Shown here piece after piece: positions 43,440-52,060 of a stretch of DNA of 64,000 nt. The DNA is taken from NCBI GenBank assembly GCA_964484065.1, contig CAZAEW010000018.1:1-64000 (forward strand), written 5' to 3'. This stretch comes from JAEVLT01 sp964484065 (GTDB taxonomy: Bacteria > Bacillota > Bacilli > Bacillales > Cytobacillaceae). The notes below the pieces were generated by a model. That model was not told the DNA's origin. It made no database searches and worked only from the letters and a program-made list of their open reading frames with translations. Position 1 is the first letter of the stretch, and the number at the start of each line of letters is the position of its first letter. A program made the position numbers and the translations under genes.

Positions 43440-44108
43440 TTGAAAAAAAGATTAGGATGCCTGCACGCTCATTATTCAAATATCGATTACATTGAGAATG
43501 CACTTTCTCCATTTGACTTTGAATTAATCCATTTTGTTGATCCGGCATTAATGTATCGTGTTACAACAGATGGAACATTCCAAGTGGAAGATGCTCAAAA
43601 TAAAGTCAAAGAACAAATAGAGTGGATTGCTCAATGTAGTGTTGATGCAATCCTTATTACTTGCACAAATTATATTACATTTTTAAAGGAAAACGAACTC
43701 TCGATCTCAGTACCCATTATAAAAATTGATGAACCATACTTTGATACAATCTGCAATGTAAAGGATTCTCAGATTATTCTATTTACAAATCCTGCAACAG
43801 TTAAAGGTACAATGAAAAGACTTTATCAATATGCCGAAAACAGACGGAAATCTTTAGATATAGAGGTTATTACTATTGATAATACTTTTGAATTGTTCAT
43901 GCGAGGGCAAAAAGAAGAATATAATCAGGAGGTCATCCGGTTCATTAAACAAATCATGAAGAATGAAAATAAAGTTATTTCTGTTGCACAATTGTCTATG
44001 GTTGATGCATCCAGGCAAGTTGAGTTTCAAACATCCAAGCCTATTATTAATCCAATGAATACATTAATTTCTGCCATTGGTAATCAATTGGGTTTTGGCA
44101 AGAATTAA
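43440..44108 (+). CDS. Asp/Glu racemase-like protein
   Basis: A 222-residue protein, TTG start after GAGGTGG. The pattern resembles the Asp/Glu/hydantoin racemase superfamily: LGCLHAHYSN at the start, a central CSVDAILITCTNY with a candidate catalytic Cys, and a C-terminal ISVAQLSMVDASRQ in which the second Cys of a racemase is not evident. It may be a lyase- or decarboxylase-like relative. Substrate unknown. Followed by the longest palindrome array. Confidence 0.7.
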   Translation: MKKRLGCLHAHYSNIDYIENALSPFDFELIHFVDPALMYRVTTDGTFQVEDAQNKVKEQIEWIAQCSVDAILITCTNYITFLKENELSISVPIIKIDEPYFDTICNVKDSQIILFTNPATVKGTMKRLYQYAENRRKSLDIEVITIDNTFELFMRGQKEEYNQEVIRFIKQIMKNENKVISVAQLSMVDASRQVEFQTSKPIINPMNTLISAIGNQLGFGKN

Positions 44109-44147
44109 ATGTGTTCAATAGTAAAGCCCGGTAATTTTACCTTTCAC

Positions 44148-44732
44148 TGTCCGAAGATATCCGAACTTCGGACACCAGCGAGGTGATTTTGCATTTCTCT
44201 GTCCGAAGATACCCCAACTTCGGACACCAGCGAGGTAATATTGCACTCCTCTGTCCGAAGATATCCGAACTTCGGACACCAGCGAGGTAGTTTTGCCATT
44301 CGCTTTTCGAAGATATCCGAACTTCGGACACCAGCGAGGTAGTTTTGCCATTCGCTTTTCGAAGATATCCGAACTTCGGACACCAGCGAGGTGATTTTGC
44401 ATTCCTCTGTCCGAAGATATCCGAACTTCGGACACAAATGAGGTGATTTTGCATTCCTCTGTCCGAAGATACCCCAACTTCGGACACAAGTGCGGAAATA
44501 TTGCTATTCGCTGTCCGAAGATGCCCGAACTTCGGACATAAGCGCAGTAGTTTTGCATTTCGCTGTCCGAAGATGCCCAAACTTCAGACACCAGCGAGCT
44601 AGTTTTTGCCTTTCCCTGTCTGAAGATGCCTGAACTTCGGACACAAGCGTGGAAATTTTGCATTTCCCTGTCCGAAGATACCCCAACTTCGGACACCAGC
44701 GAGGTGATTTTGCCATTCGCTGTCCGAAGTGA
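44148..44732. repeat. Tandem palindrome array, 52-bp period (12 copies)
   Basis: The arm GTCCGAAGAT recurs at 44149, 44201, 44253, 44305*, 44357*, 44409, 44461, 44513, 44565, 44618, 44670 and 44722, every step 52 bp except one of 53. In most units TGTCCGAAG pairs with CTTCGGACA over a 9-base loop. The starred units read TTTTCGAAG and keep only the inner pairs. A 25-base spacer (CCAGCGAGGTGATTTTGCATT type) separates hairpins. All three reverse frames stay open across it, an effect of the repeat, not a gene. Lies between convergent genes. Confidence 0.92.
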
Positions 44733-44824
44733 AGGTACAAACCAAAGGTAAAACTTATTTTGTAAGTTTTTTTATTTTTGTCCCCTAGAAGTGTTTCACT
44801 AAAAGTTCGGCCTCATAAGGACCT

Positions 44825-45409
44825 TTAGTCATTATCTATTCGAAGTAGCATAGAAAGCTGTTTTGCAAGATATTGCGGTGTGTATGGCATATCCTTACGT
44901 AACCAAGCTGAAATGGTTCCGATTAAAGCGGAGGAGCCGTACCAAATCGCAATATCTTTTTGAATCCCCATAGAAGCGAGCAAGGAGGCATTCTTTTCCG
45001 CTTTCTCTCTTATTGTTCCCGAAAGGATCCTTAACAAACGCTCTGTGAAGATGGATGTTCGTCTGGTACTAAGAACTACCTTATAGAATTTGGCATTTTC
45101 GGCAATATACTTGAGCAGGGTTTCAAGCTTCAGCCATCCTGCATCCTCAACAGAATTTTGGTTAGTTGTTGTACTCAACATGATATGCTCAATATCCTCG
45201 GCCATTTCCTGGGCCATTTTCTCCTGCATGTCCTGAATATCATCATAATGGAGATAAAACGTAACACGGTTGATTGTTGCACGCTCTGCAATACGGTTAA
45301 CCGTTATTTTACTGATTTCCATCTCTTGAAGCAAATCAATAAATGCGTCTTTGATTAATTGGCGCGTACGCAGGATCCGAGGATCTACACGCGGTTTTTG
45401 ATAGTCCAT
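44825..45409 (-). CDS. TetR/AcrR-family regulator
   Basis: A 194-residue regulator. The N-terminal HTH (about 12-58) reads RTRQLIKDAFIDLLQEMEISKITVNRIAERATINRVTFYLHYDDIQDM, and the C-terminal TetR_C-like half ends YGSSALIGTISAWLRKDMPYTPQYLAKQL. Divergent from the HlyD/MFS efflux pair, so it probably represses it and itself through the intergenic palindrome at 45526-45544. Ligand unknown. Confidence 0.88.
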   Translation of the reverse strand: MDYQKPRVDPRILRTRQLIKDAFIDLLQEMEISKITVNRIAERATINRVTFYLHYDDIQDMQEKMAQEMAEDIEHIMLSTTTNQNSVEDAGWLKLETLLKYIAENAKFYKVVLSTRRTSIFTERLLRILSGTIREKAEKNASLLASMGIQKDIAIWYGSSALIGTISAWLRKDMPYTPQYLAKQLSMLLRIDND

Positions 45410-45525
45410 ACAGTTAATCCCCCTCCCACTGATAAATTTACAATTATTTTATTTCTGTCTATTATCATCTATCTTTTTAACAAAAATGGAATAAGTGATA
45501 ACTAATTTACACTTCTTCAGAAATT

Positions 45526-45558
45526 GTTGGTTGTAAGAACCAACTATCTATCTATAAT
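45526..45558 (+). promoter_or_regulatory. Putative TetR operator overlapping the efflux promoter
   Basis: GTTGGTT-GTAAG-AACCAAC (45526-45544) is a perfect 7-bp-arm palindrome. A TTGTAA (45531-45536) and TATAAT (45553-45558), 16 bp apart, form a promoter toward the efflux genes, with the palindrome covering the -35. A second palindrome AATGTA-ATTTA-TACATT follows. Confidence 0.55.
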
Positions 45559-45689
45559 GTAATTTATACATTGTTGATTATTAAACACATTGTAAAATAA
45601 GTCTACATTAAAACTGGAAAGGATAGAAGAGACCTGACTAAAAATTCTTAATCTGTTAACAAAGATTTCATTATAGGAGGCTCAATTAA

Positions 45690-46343
45690 ATGAGTGTTAA
45701 ACGATTATTATTATTAAACATTATTATTTTACTTGTTTTAGTTGGCGGAGGTTTCGGAGTTTATGCCTATTATAATAATACGGTCAACTATTTATCGACA
45801 GATAATGCTCAAATTTCAGGGCAACAAATAACGATCGCCGCAACTTCCAATGGGAAATTAATAAATTGGAATGGCAATATTGGTTCCGCTGTATCAAAGG
45901 ATTCCGCAGTGGGAACGATTGCAGCAACAGATGCAACAGGGCAGCCAGTTAATATTGATGTGACGGCCCCAACCAACGGAACAATCGTCCAAAATAATGC
46001 CGTTCAGGATTCTTTTGTTGCCGCTGGAACACCACTGGCAGTAGCCTATGACCTGAAGAATTTGTGGGTAACAGCAAATATTGATGAAACAAAAATTGAC
46101 GAAGTAGCCACAGGACAGGATGTCGATCTTTACGTTGATGCATTTCCAAATACCGCATTAAAGGGAAAAGTGCAGCAAATTGGTCTGGCAACATCCGGAA
46201 CATTTTCCTTGCTGCCAAGCACAAATACTACAGGTAACTTCACAAAAGTGACGCAAGTTGTCCCGGTAAAAGTATCTATTGATGACAATAAAGGTCTGGC
46301 AATAGTTCCTGGTATGAACGTAACCGTGCGAATTCATAAGTAG
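45690..46343 (+). CDS. HlyD/EmrA-like efflux adaptor, short form
   Basis: A 217-residue protein: N-terminal anchor helix (about 5-27), the conserved VNYLSTDNAQISGQQITIAA start of the biotinyl-lipoyl domain, and a beta-barrel (LWVTANIDETKIDEVATGQDVDLYVDAFP). The long coiled-coil hairpin of Gram-negative EmrA is missing, as expected for a Gram-positive protein that does not reach an outer membrane. Works with the MFS exporter encoded 8 bp downstream. Ribosome site AGGAGGC. Confidence 0.88.
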   Translation: MSVKRLLLLNIIILLVLVGGGFGVYAYYNNTVNYLSTDNAQISGQQITIAATSNGKLINWNGNIGSAVSKDSAVGTIAATDATGQPVNIDVTAPTNGTIVQNNAVQDSFVAAGTPLAVAYDLKNLWVTANIDETKIDEVATGQDVDLYVDAFPNTALKGKVQQIGLATSGTFSLLPSTNTTGNFTKVTQVVPVKVSIDDNKGLAIVPGMNVTVRIHK

Positions 46344-46351
46344 GTGATAAT

Positions 46352-48190
46352 ATGTCTATATATATCACGGTCTATGTTATTTTAGCCATTTTGCTGTTAC
46401 TCTTGATAAATTTTAGGCTGATCAATTCAAGCAAAGTCCGAGGAAAGAGAAATAATAAAGAGGCAGTTGAAGTCCCAGCTAATGAAGGAACAGAGGAGAA
46501 TCCTGCTAACCTTGAGAAGGTTCAGGAGATGACTTCGCCGGATTTATCTGATCAAGTGGAAGAAATGCTGAAAGATTCTGCTATTGCAGAACCGGCATTG
46601 GAATATGTTGAAGCTGAGGTCCAACCGAAAGAAAGTATAAACAAACAGGAAAAATCAGCAGCGGCTGAGAACGAAAAAGCTTCAGGAACAGGAAAAATTT
46701 TGGCGGCGATCATGCTTGGAGCGTTTGTTGCCATTTTGAATCAAACCTTGCTAAACGTGGCCATTCCGCATATCATGAATGATTTAGGGATTACCGCTAA
46801 TACAGTCCAGTGGCTCTCAACGGGTTATATGTTAGTAAACGGAATTGCGATCCCAATTACAGCTTATCTTACTGAAAAATTTGGCACAAGGAAGCTATTT
46901 ATTACTGCTATGGTCCTATTCACGATAGGTTCATTAGTATGTTCCTTATCACCTAATTTTAGTTTGTTAATGACGGGAAGGATTATTCAGGCTTGCGGTG
47001 CCGGAATTATTATGCCGCTTTTAATGACCGTTTTTTTCACGGTATTCCCTCCGGAAAAACGCGGAAAGGCAATGGGGATCATGGGTATGGTCATCATATT
47101 TGCTCCGGCAATCGGACCAACCTTATCCGGATGGCTGATCGGACATTATTCATGGAGATTTTTGTTTGATATTGTTATTCCATTTGGAGTACTTGATTTA
47201 ATCCTTTGTTATTTATGGTTAAAGGATGTTACGAAGATAACAAATCCAAAATTTGATTTTCCGGGATTGGTCTTATCCACTTTAGGTTTCGGATTTCTCT
47301 TATACGGTTTTAGCGAAGCCGGGAATGATGGCTGGACCAGTACCACGGTTATCATTTCATTTGTGATTGGAATCATTTCTTTAGCCGCTTTTGTCTGGCG
47401 GGAATTAACAACTGATAAGCCGATGCTTGATTTGCGGGTCTTTAAATATGATATTTTTACTTTAACAACCATAGTAAGTATGCTGGTCAACATGGCTATG
47501 TATGGTGCAATGATCCTGCTGCCGATTTATTTGCAAAATATTAGAGGATATACAGCATTACAATCTGGTCTATTGATGATGCCGGGTGCTATTGTCATGG
47601 GGATTATGTCACCAATTTCCGGATCTCTTTACGATAAATTCGGTGCAAGGTGGCTTGCGGTGATAGGGCTTTCGATCACAGCAATTAGCACATGGGAATT
47701 TACCACCTTAAGTATGACAACAAGCTTTAACAAAATTGTATTTTTGTATCTCCTGCGGAGTTTTGGTATGTCATTTATCATGATGACAATCATGACAGAA
47801 GGTCTTAACCAGCTGCCCCGTCACCTTGCTTCACATGGTACTGCGGCATCTAATACGGCAAAGCAGGTTGCCGGCAGTATCGGGACGGCACTCCTTGTTA
47901 CGATAATGAGTACAAGGCAAGGGGTCCATTATGGTGAGTATACGAATACGATTACAAGTACCAATTCTTTTATATCCGGAAGTTTCTCTCAGCTAACTCA
48001 GTCTTTATCAGGTTATACACACCTTCCGGCTGCAGCAGGAAGAGGGCTGACAACCTATTTGCTTTATGGTAAAGCTATGCAGCAATCGACCATTGATGGG
48101 ATTAATGATGCCTTTCTTTTTGCAACCGTAATTGCCATTGTGGGGCTGGTTCTATCATTCTTTATAAAACGCGCTCGGGTAAAAGAATAG
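46352..48190 (+). CDS. DHA2-family MFS drug exporter (EmrB-like) with N-terminal extension
   Basis: A 612-residue transporter. About residues 1-20 form an extra transmembrane helix, 25-115 an acidic, low-complexity linker, and then the standard 14-helix DHA2 domain: LNQTLLNVAIPHIMNDLG, the motif A-like LTEKFGTRKLF and the motif C GIIMPLLMTVFFTVFPPEKRGKAMG. It pairs with the adaptor upstream. Exports hydrophobic drugs or metabolites with proton exchange. Terminator follows. Confidence 0.92.
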   Translation: MSIYITVYVILAILLLLLINFRLINSSKVRGKRNNKEAVEVPANEGTEENPANLEKVQEMTSPDLSDQVEEMLKDSAIAEPALEYVEAEVQPKESINKQEKSAAAENEKASGTGKILAAIMLGAFVAILNQTLLNVAIPHIMNDLGITANTVQWLSTGYMLVNGIAIPITAYLTEKFGTRKLFITAMVLFTIGSLVCSLSPNFSLLMTGRIIQACGAGIIMPLLMTVFFTVFPPEKRGKAMGIMGMVIIFAPAIGPTLSGWLIGHYSWRFLFDIVIPFGVLDLILCYLWLKDVTKITNPKFDFPGLVLSTLGFGFLLYGFSEAGNDGWTSTTVIISFVIGIISLAAFVWRELTTDKPMLDLRVFKYDIFTLTTIVSMLVNMAMYGAMILLPIYLQNIRGYTALQSGLLMMPGAIVMGIMSPISGSLYDKFGARWLAVIGLSITAISTWEFTTLSMTTSFNKIVFLYLLRSFGMSFIMMTIMTEGLNQLPRHLASHGTAASNTAKQVAGSIGTALLVTIMSTRQGVHYGEYTNTITSTNSFISGSFSQLTQSLSGYTHLPAAAGRGLTTYLLYGKAMQQSTIDGINDAFLFATVIAIVGLVLSFFIKRARVKE

Positions 48191-48218
48191 ATTTAACGAT
48201 CGCGTTGTTATTGTTTCA

Positions 48219-48258
48219 AAAAGAGAGTGTGCCAAGTAATTGGTTCACTCTCTTTGTA
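48219..48258 (+). terminator. Terminator of the efflux operon
   Basis: AAAGAGAGTG / CACTCTCTTT hairpin. Confidence 0.8.
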
Positions 48259-48307
48259 TTTGATGAAACATTACCCATAAAGGGCATTAATTAATCACTT
48301 TTAAGAT

Positions 48308-48538
48308 ATGGCATACTGGGGCGGTGTCCATAAAGGGACAGCAAATCCATTAGTATGGTATTGGATCGGAGCAGGTTTATCCTATATATTCTCTATTTTT
48401 TCCATTATTCTTATGTATGTCAAAAGGAATATAGATGAATCATTGAATTTCATTTTGAAGACCATAAGTATCCTTCTGATAATCGTTACTATTCTTTGGA
48501 CTACTTTCGTAATCATAGCGGGACAATCGGGATTTTAA
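48308..48538 (+). CDS. Small membrane protein or fragment
   Basis: A 76-residue frame with two helices (YWIGAGLSYIFSIFSIILMYV and ILKTISILLIIVTILWTTFVIIAG). The ribosome site is poor, so it may be a relic of a larger gene. No family recognised. The following 48540-48776 holds no gene. Confidence 0.4.
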   Translation: MAYWGGVHKGTANPLVWYWIGAGLSYIFSIFSIILMYVKRNIDESLNFILKTISILLIIVTILWTTFVIIAGQSGF

Positions 48539-48776
48539 TATAAGATCGATATATGAAGTGGTAATTAATTCACGAACGGTAATATATATGGGTGAAAATA
48601 TAAACGGGTAAATTCGATAATTCAATAAGAATACACAGAAAACTCAAATAATAAAAGGTCCAATATGTTAAAATTCAGCAAAGAGGTGTTCGTATAGCGT
48701 TTTTTCATGAATGGTTCAGTTTAGCCGTTCAATAGCATGGAAAATGAAATACTCTAGCTGAAGAAGGGATACCTGC

Positions 48777-49337
48777 ATGAAACCAATATTGATCGATTTT
48801 CCAGAAGAAATTTATACAGAGAGGCTGTTTATTCGTAAGCCGATGCCTGGTGATGGAGAAGTGGTATATAAAGCCATGCAGGCATCTTTGAACGAGCTGA
48901 AGCAATGGATGCCATGGGCGCAAAGAGAGCAAACCAAAGAAGAGGTAGAGGCAAACACGCGTGATGCACATGCCAAATTTTTAACAAGAGAGGATCTAAG
49001 ACTTCATATATTCAATCGCGAGACGGGTGAATTTATTGGCGCTTCAGGTTTGCATCGAATGAACTGGGATCTGCCAAAGTTAGAAATAGGTTACTGGATT
49101 GATACCAGACAAAGCGGAAAAGGCTATATTACGGAAGCTGCTCAGGCCATCACAGAATTTGCTTTTAGTGAATTAAGCGCAAAACGAGTAGAAATCCGCT
49201 GTGATAGCAAAAATAGCAAAAGCCGTGCGATACCGGAGAAATTGGAGTTTACTTTAGAAGGAATCTTAAAAAGTGATGGCATTTCTGCAGACCAAAAAGA
49301 AATTCGAGATACATGTATCTATGCCAAAATCAAATAA
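48777..49337 (+). CDS. GNAT N-acetyltransferase (RimL-like)
   Basis: A 186-residue acetyltransferase: ETERLFIRKPMPGDGEVVYKAM-type start (here YTERLFIRKP), the WMPWAQ segment common in RimL-type enzymes, and the acetyl-CoA loop region IGYWIDTRQSGKGYITEAAQAI. Probable target: protein N-terminus or a small amine. Poor to moderate ribosome site (GAAGGGA). Confidence 0.88.
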   Translation: MKPILIDFPEEIYTERLFIRKPMPGDGEVVYKAMQASLNELKQWMPWAQREQTKEEVEANTRDAHAKFLTREDLRLHIFNRETGEFIGASGLHRMNWDLPKLEIGYWIDTRQSGKGYITEAAQAITEFAFSELSAKRVEIRCDSKNSKSRAIPEKLEFTLEGILKSDGISADQKEIRDTCIYAKIK

Positions 49338-49365
49338 TGAATAATAACACTTACGCAAATCGGGT

Positions 49366-49416
49366 CAAAAGAAGAACAAAGTTGTCATTACGGCAGCTTT
49401 TTCTTATTGAGCAAAT
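49366..49416 (+). terminator. Dispersed box plus hairpin, copy 3
   Basis: CGGGTCAAAAGAAGAAC then AAAGTTGTC-ATTAC-GGCAGCTTT and a T-rich tail. Confidence 0.6.
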
Positions 49417-49495
49417 GGTTCAGTTCAGATCAATACAGATTCATATTTGATTTGGTTATTACAGGTATCATATAAAAGTAAGGGGGGAATGAAGT

Positions 49496-50047
49496 GTGTT
49501 TCCAGTCTTAGAAACGGGACGGCTGTTATTAAGAAAACTAACAAAAAATGATGCTAACGTAATTTTTTCTATTTTATCTAATATAGAAGTAACAAGGTAT
49601 TATGGAAAAGAAACGTTTAAAAATATAGAAGAAGCAAAGGAATTCATTAAATATTTCCAGCAGAAATTCAATGAAAAAAGAGGATTTCGGTGGGGAATTG
49701 AACTTAAAGAAACGAAGCAACTTATTGGAACAATTGGTTTAGATTCCTGGGTTCCTAAACAAAGACGAGCTGATATAGGTTATGAATTACATCCTGGATA
49801 TTGGAAGAACGGTTATGCTGCAGAAGCTGCTTTTAAGGTCATATCTTTTGGCTTTCAGTCACTTGAATTAATTCGCATCGGTGCAATCGTTTTTCCTGAA
49901 AATGAACCTTCTATTAAATTATTAAATAAGCTGGGATTCCAAGAAGAAGGAATGTTAAGAAGTTATATTTTCCAAAATGGTGTCGCAAATGATACATATG
50001 TTTACTCTGTTATAAACAAGAATAAAGACCAAGATTTAACCGTTTAG
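49496..50047 (+). CDS. GNAT N-acetyltransferase
   Basis: A 183-residue acetyltransferase, GTG start after AAGGGGGG. LETGRLLLRKLTKNDANVIF at the N-terminus, RADIGYELHPGYWKNGYAAEAAFKVI as the acetyl-CoA binding motif A, then PENEPSIKLLNKLGFQEEGMLRSY as motif B. RimJ/RimL type. Not the same subfamily as the acetyltransferase just upstream, so not a simple duplication. Confidence 0.9.
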   Translation: MFPVLETGRLLLRKLTKNDANVIFSILSNIEVTRYYGKETFKNIEEAKEFIKYFQQKFNEKRGFRWGIELKETKQLIGTIGLDSWVPKQRRADIGYELHPGYWKNGYAAEAAFKVISFGFQSLELIRIGAIVFPENEPSIKLLNKLGFQEEGMLRSYIFQNGVANDTYVYSVINKNKDQDLTV

Positions 50048-50205
50048 AAGAAATAATTTAAAACTGCATTGATTTGCAGTAAATATCCGCAAGGAAGCAT
50101 ATTTACTCCTATTTATCATTTAAAGCCGATTTAATAATTTAATGTTAAAATAATTTGTAAAATCGTTTTAAGGGCACTTTCATTTTAAAAAAAGGAATTA
50201 AAAGA

Positions 50206-50820
50206 ATGATAACTTATATTTTAGTGGTTCTAACTTTATTTTTAATCCCCGGTCCTGCTGTTATTATAACGATATCCCAAACGATCAAAGGCGGAAAGAA
50301 GACCGGAATGATTACAGGGGCAGGTATTGCAGTAGGAGATTTAATTCATACATTTGCTGCGGTTCTGGGGCTTTCCGCCATTTTAATGTCATCTGCATTA
50401 GCTTTTGAAGTAGTAAAATACATTGGTGCTGCATACTTATTTTATTTGGGAATAAAGGCCTTGATTCAAAAATCTAAAAATAATGAGAAACCCGATCTTA
50501 AAAAGGGAAATGCAAACTTATCGTTTCGGCAGGCTTTGTTGATTGAATTATTAAACCCGAAGACTGCTTTGTTTTTCTTAGCCTTCTTACCGCAATTTGT
50601 CCACAATGACGGCAGTTCAGTAACATTTCAGCTTTTAAAACTCGGGTTAACCTTTGTATTCATGAGCATCATCTACACCACCTTGTTAGCATTTTTAACA
50701 AGTACAATTGGGGAAAAGCTGCTCGCCAAAATGAACAAAGGTTCCAATTGGGTTGGAAAATTCATAGGTCTGATCTATATTGGTTTAGGGTTAAGGTTAG
50801 TATTTCAAACACAAAAATAG
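50206..50820 (+). CDS. LysE/RhtB-family exporter
   Basis: A 204-residue six-helix exporter of amino acids or homologues: LFLIPGPAVIITISQTIKGGKKTGMITGAGIAVGDLIH contains the family GPA...G..G...GD core, and LIELLNPKTALFFLAFLPQF is the second conserved block. Exports small amino acid-like compounds. Ribosome site AAAGGAAT. A short relic follows at 50839. Confidence 0.93.
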   Translation: MITYILVVLTLFLIPGPAVIITISQTIKGGKKTGMITGAGIAVGDLIHTFAAVLGLSAILMSSALAFEVVKYIGAAYLFYLGIKALIQKSKNNEKPDLKKGNANLSFRQALLIELLNPKTALFFLAFLPQFVHNDGSSVTFQLLKLGLTFVFMSIIYTTLLAFLTSTIGEKLLAKMNKGSNWVGKFIGLIYIGLGLRLVFQTQK

Positions 50821-50985
50821 ACAACAGGCCAGTGTAAATATGAAAGATTATTTTATTCGTTTGTCCTTTGGACTCCTGAGTATTGGGGTTGTTTTTAATA
50901 TTGGGCTTTGTATCAGCCATTATGGGATCCCTGTTTTTAATTTCATATTGAAAAATAGTGTATAAAAGTATACCAACAAAACAAG

Positions 50986-51028
50986 AAAAAGCATGGTCAT
51001 TCACATATGAATGGTACATGCTTTTTCG
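50986..51028. terminator. Bidirectional terminator
   Basis: AAAAAGCATG (50986-50995) / CATGCTTTTT (51017-51026) with an inner CATTCA/TGAATG stem. The preceding 41-codon frame at 50839-50964 (MKDYFIRLSFGLLSIGVVFN...) lacks a ribosome site and may be a relic. Confidence 0.85.
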
Positions 51029-51640
51029 TATTTGCCAGGAGACTGTATTGAGTAAAAAATGATACTACCAGACAAAAATGTCCAAAGATAGTATTAGGGT
51101 GTTTTTATCCAAGAGAAAGGAATCAGGAATGAAGAAATATTTTTGATAAGACTCATTTTTGCTTTATTGTCCATGAATTATGTATGGAATAGCCCTTATT
51201 TTTAAGAATGATTGGCTTAAGGGGAAAAATGGAGGCTGTTATTCCCAGTAGGATTAGTTTCAGGTTGGTGCGGCTGGTATCTTAATAAAAGAGGAAAAGG
51301 TTAATATTCTTTCTCAGTAAAAGAATATGTGGAAGTTTTATTTAGAATAAGACATTTGGAAAAAGGAGGGATTCGTTCATTAAAATTATTTATTTAGTAT
51401 AGGTGCAAAGAGTTGAAGATCGGAGCTGTCATGGCGGCAGCTTTTTCTTTTTGGGCTAAAAGTTGAGTTTTGTTCAAATAAAATAAAGGGAAATCTGAAA
51501 ATTTGAAAATTATTGTGTTAAAATTTGGTAAGTGGATCGGGGTATAAAAAAGATTTAATTTATCATTGGAAATTAATAGAGTGAAATAAATATTAGTCTT
51601 TTTAATGAATAGCTAATAACTGGAATTTCCTTGATTGATA
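51029..51640. other. Non-coding or decayed stretch
   Basis: No intact gene. Short broken frames between about 51129 and 51305 (MKKYF..., ending WCGWYLNKRGKG) look like remains of a small membrane protein. It contains copy 4 of the dispersed terminator element (51401-51455: GGTGCAAAGAGTTGAAGATC then GAGCTGTC ... GGCAGCTT). Confidence 0.5.
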
Positions 51641-51660
51641 GAGGGGAGAAACAAATTGTA

Positions 51661-52017
51661 ATGGATTTATTAATTTATACAATTACATTAAGCGTTCCGC
51701 TAACAATATTGATGCTTATATATAAAATTTTTCATAGGTTTAATGTTCACGCAAATAAATGGCTTTTTCTTGCCCCTGGATTATTGTGGAGCCTGGTTTG
51801 TTTAGGTAAATATATGGATTCTGTTATTGCAGAATTAGCCCTTATGCCCTTTTTCTTTTTTTTTATGGCATATGTGATCGCTTTTGTGTTGTCTTGGAAG
51901 GAAAAAGAAAAACATGTATTAGCAATTGCTTTAAAAGTAACAGTTGTTTTCACAACTCCTATTTATATCATTTTTGGAATTATATCTTGGCTATTTAGTT
52001 TTTTGCCTCATTATTAA
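51661..52017 (+). CDS. Small membrane protein, unknown
   Basis: 118 residues from the ATG at 51661 (GAGGGGAG is 12 bases upstream; an earlier TTG at 51631 is possible). Four hydrophobic helices (about 2-20, 30-48, 52-72, 83-110). No family recognised. Confidence 0.6.
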   Translation: MDLLIYTITLSVPLTILMLIYKIFHRFNVHANKWLFLAPGLLWSLVCLGKYMDSVIAELALMPFFFFFMAYVIAFVLSWKEKEKHVLAIALKVTVVFTTPIYIIFGIISWLFSFLPHY

Positions 52018-52060
52018 AAGCAAAGAAAACGTCCAAAAATGTAATAGCGGGGGAATTTAA

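Noticed and set aside
44115..44740. Several overlapping minus-strand frames with Ser/Arg-rich repeats
   Set aside because: All three frames are open because the palindromic unit lacks stops; a 52-bp period moves the frame every unit, which a real repeat protein would not tolerate.
48308..48538. Type I toxin-like membrane peptide
   Set aside because: Two helices but poor translation signal and no antisense promoter visible; kept only as a low-confidence small protein.
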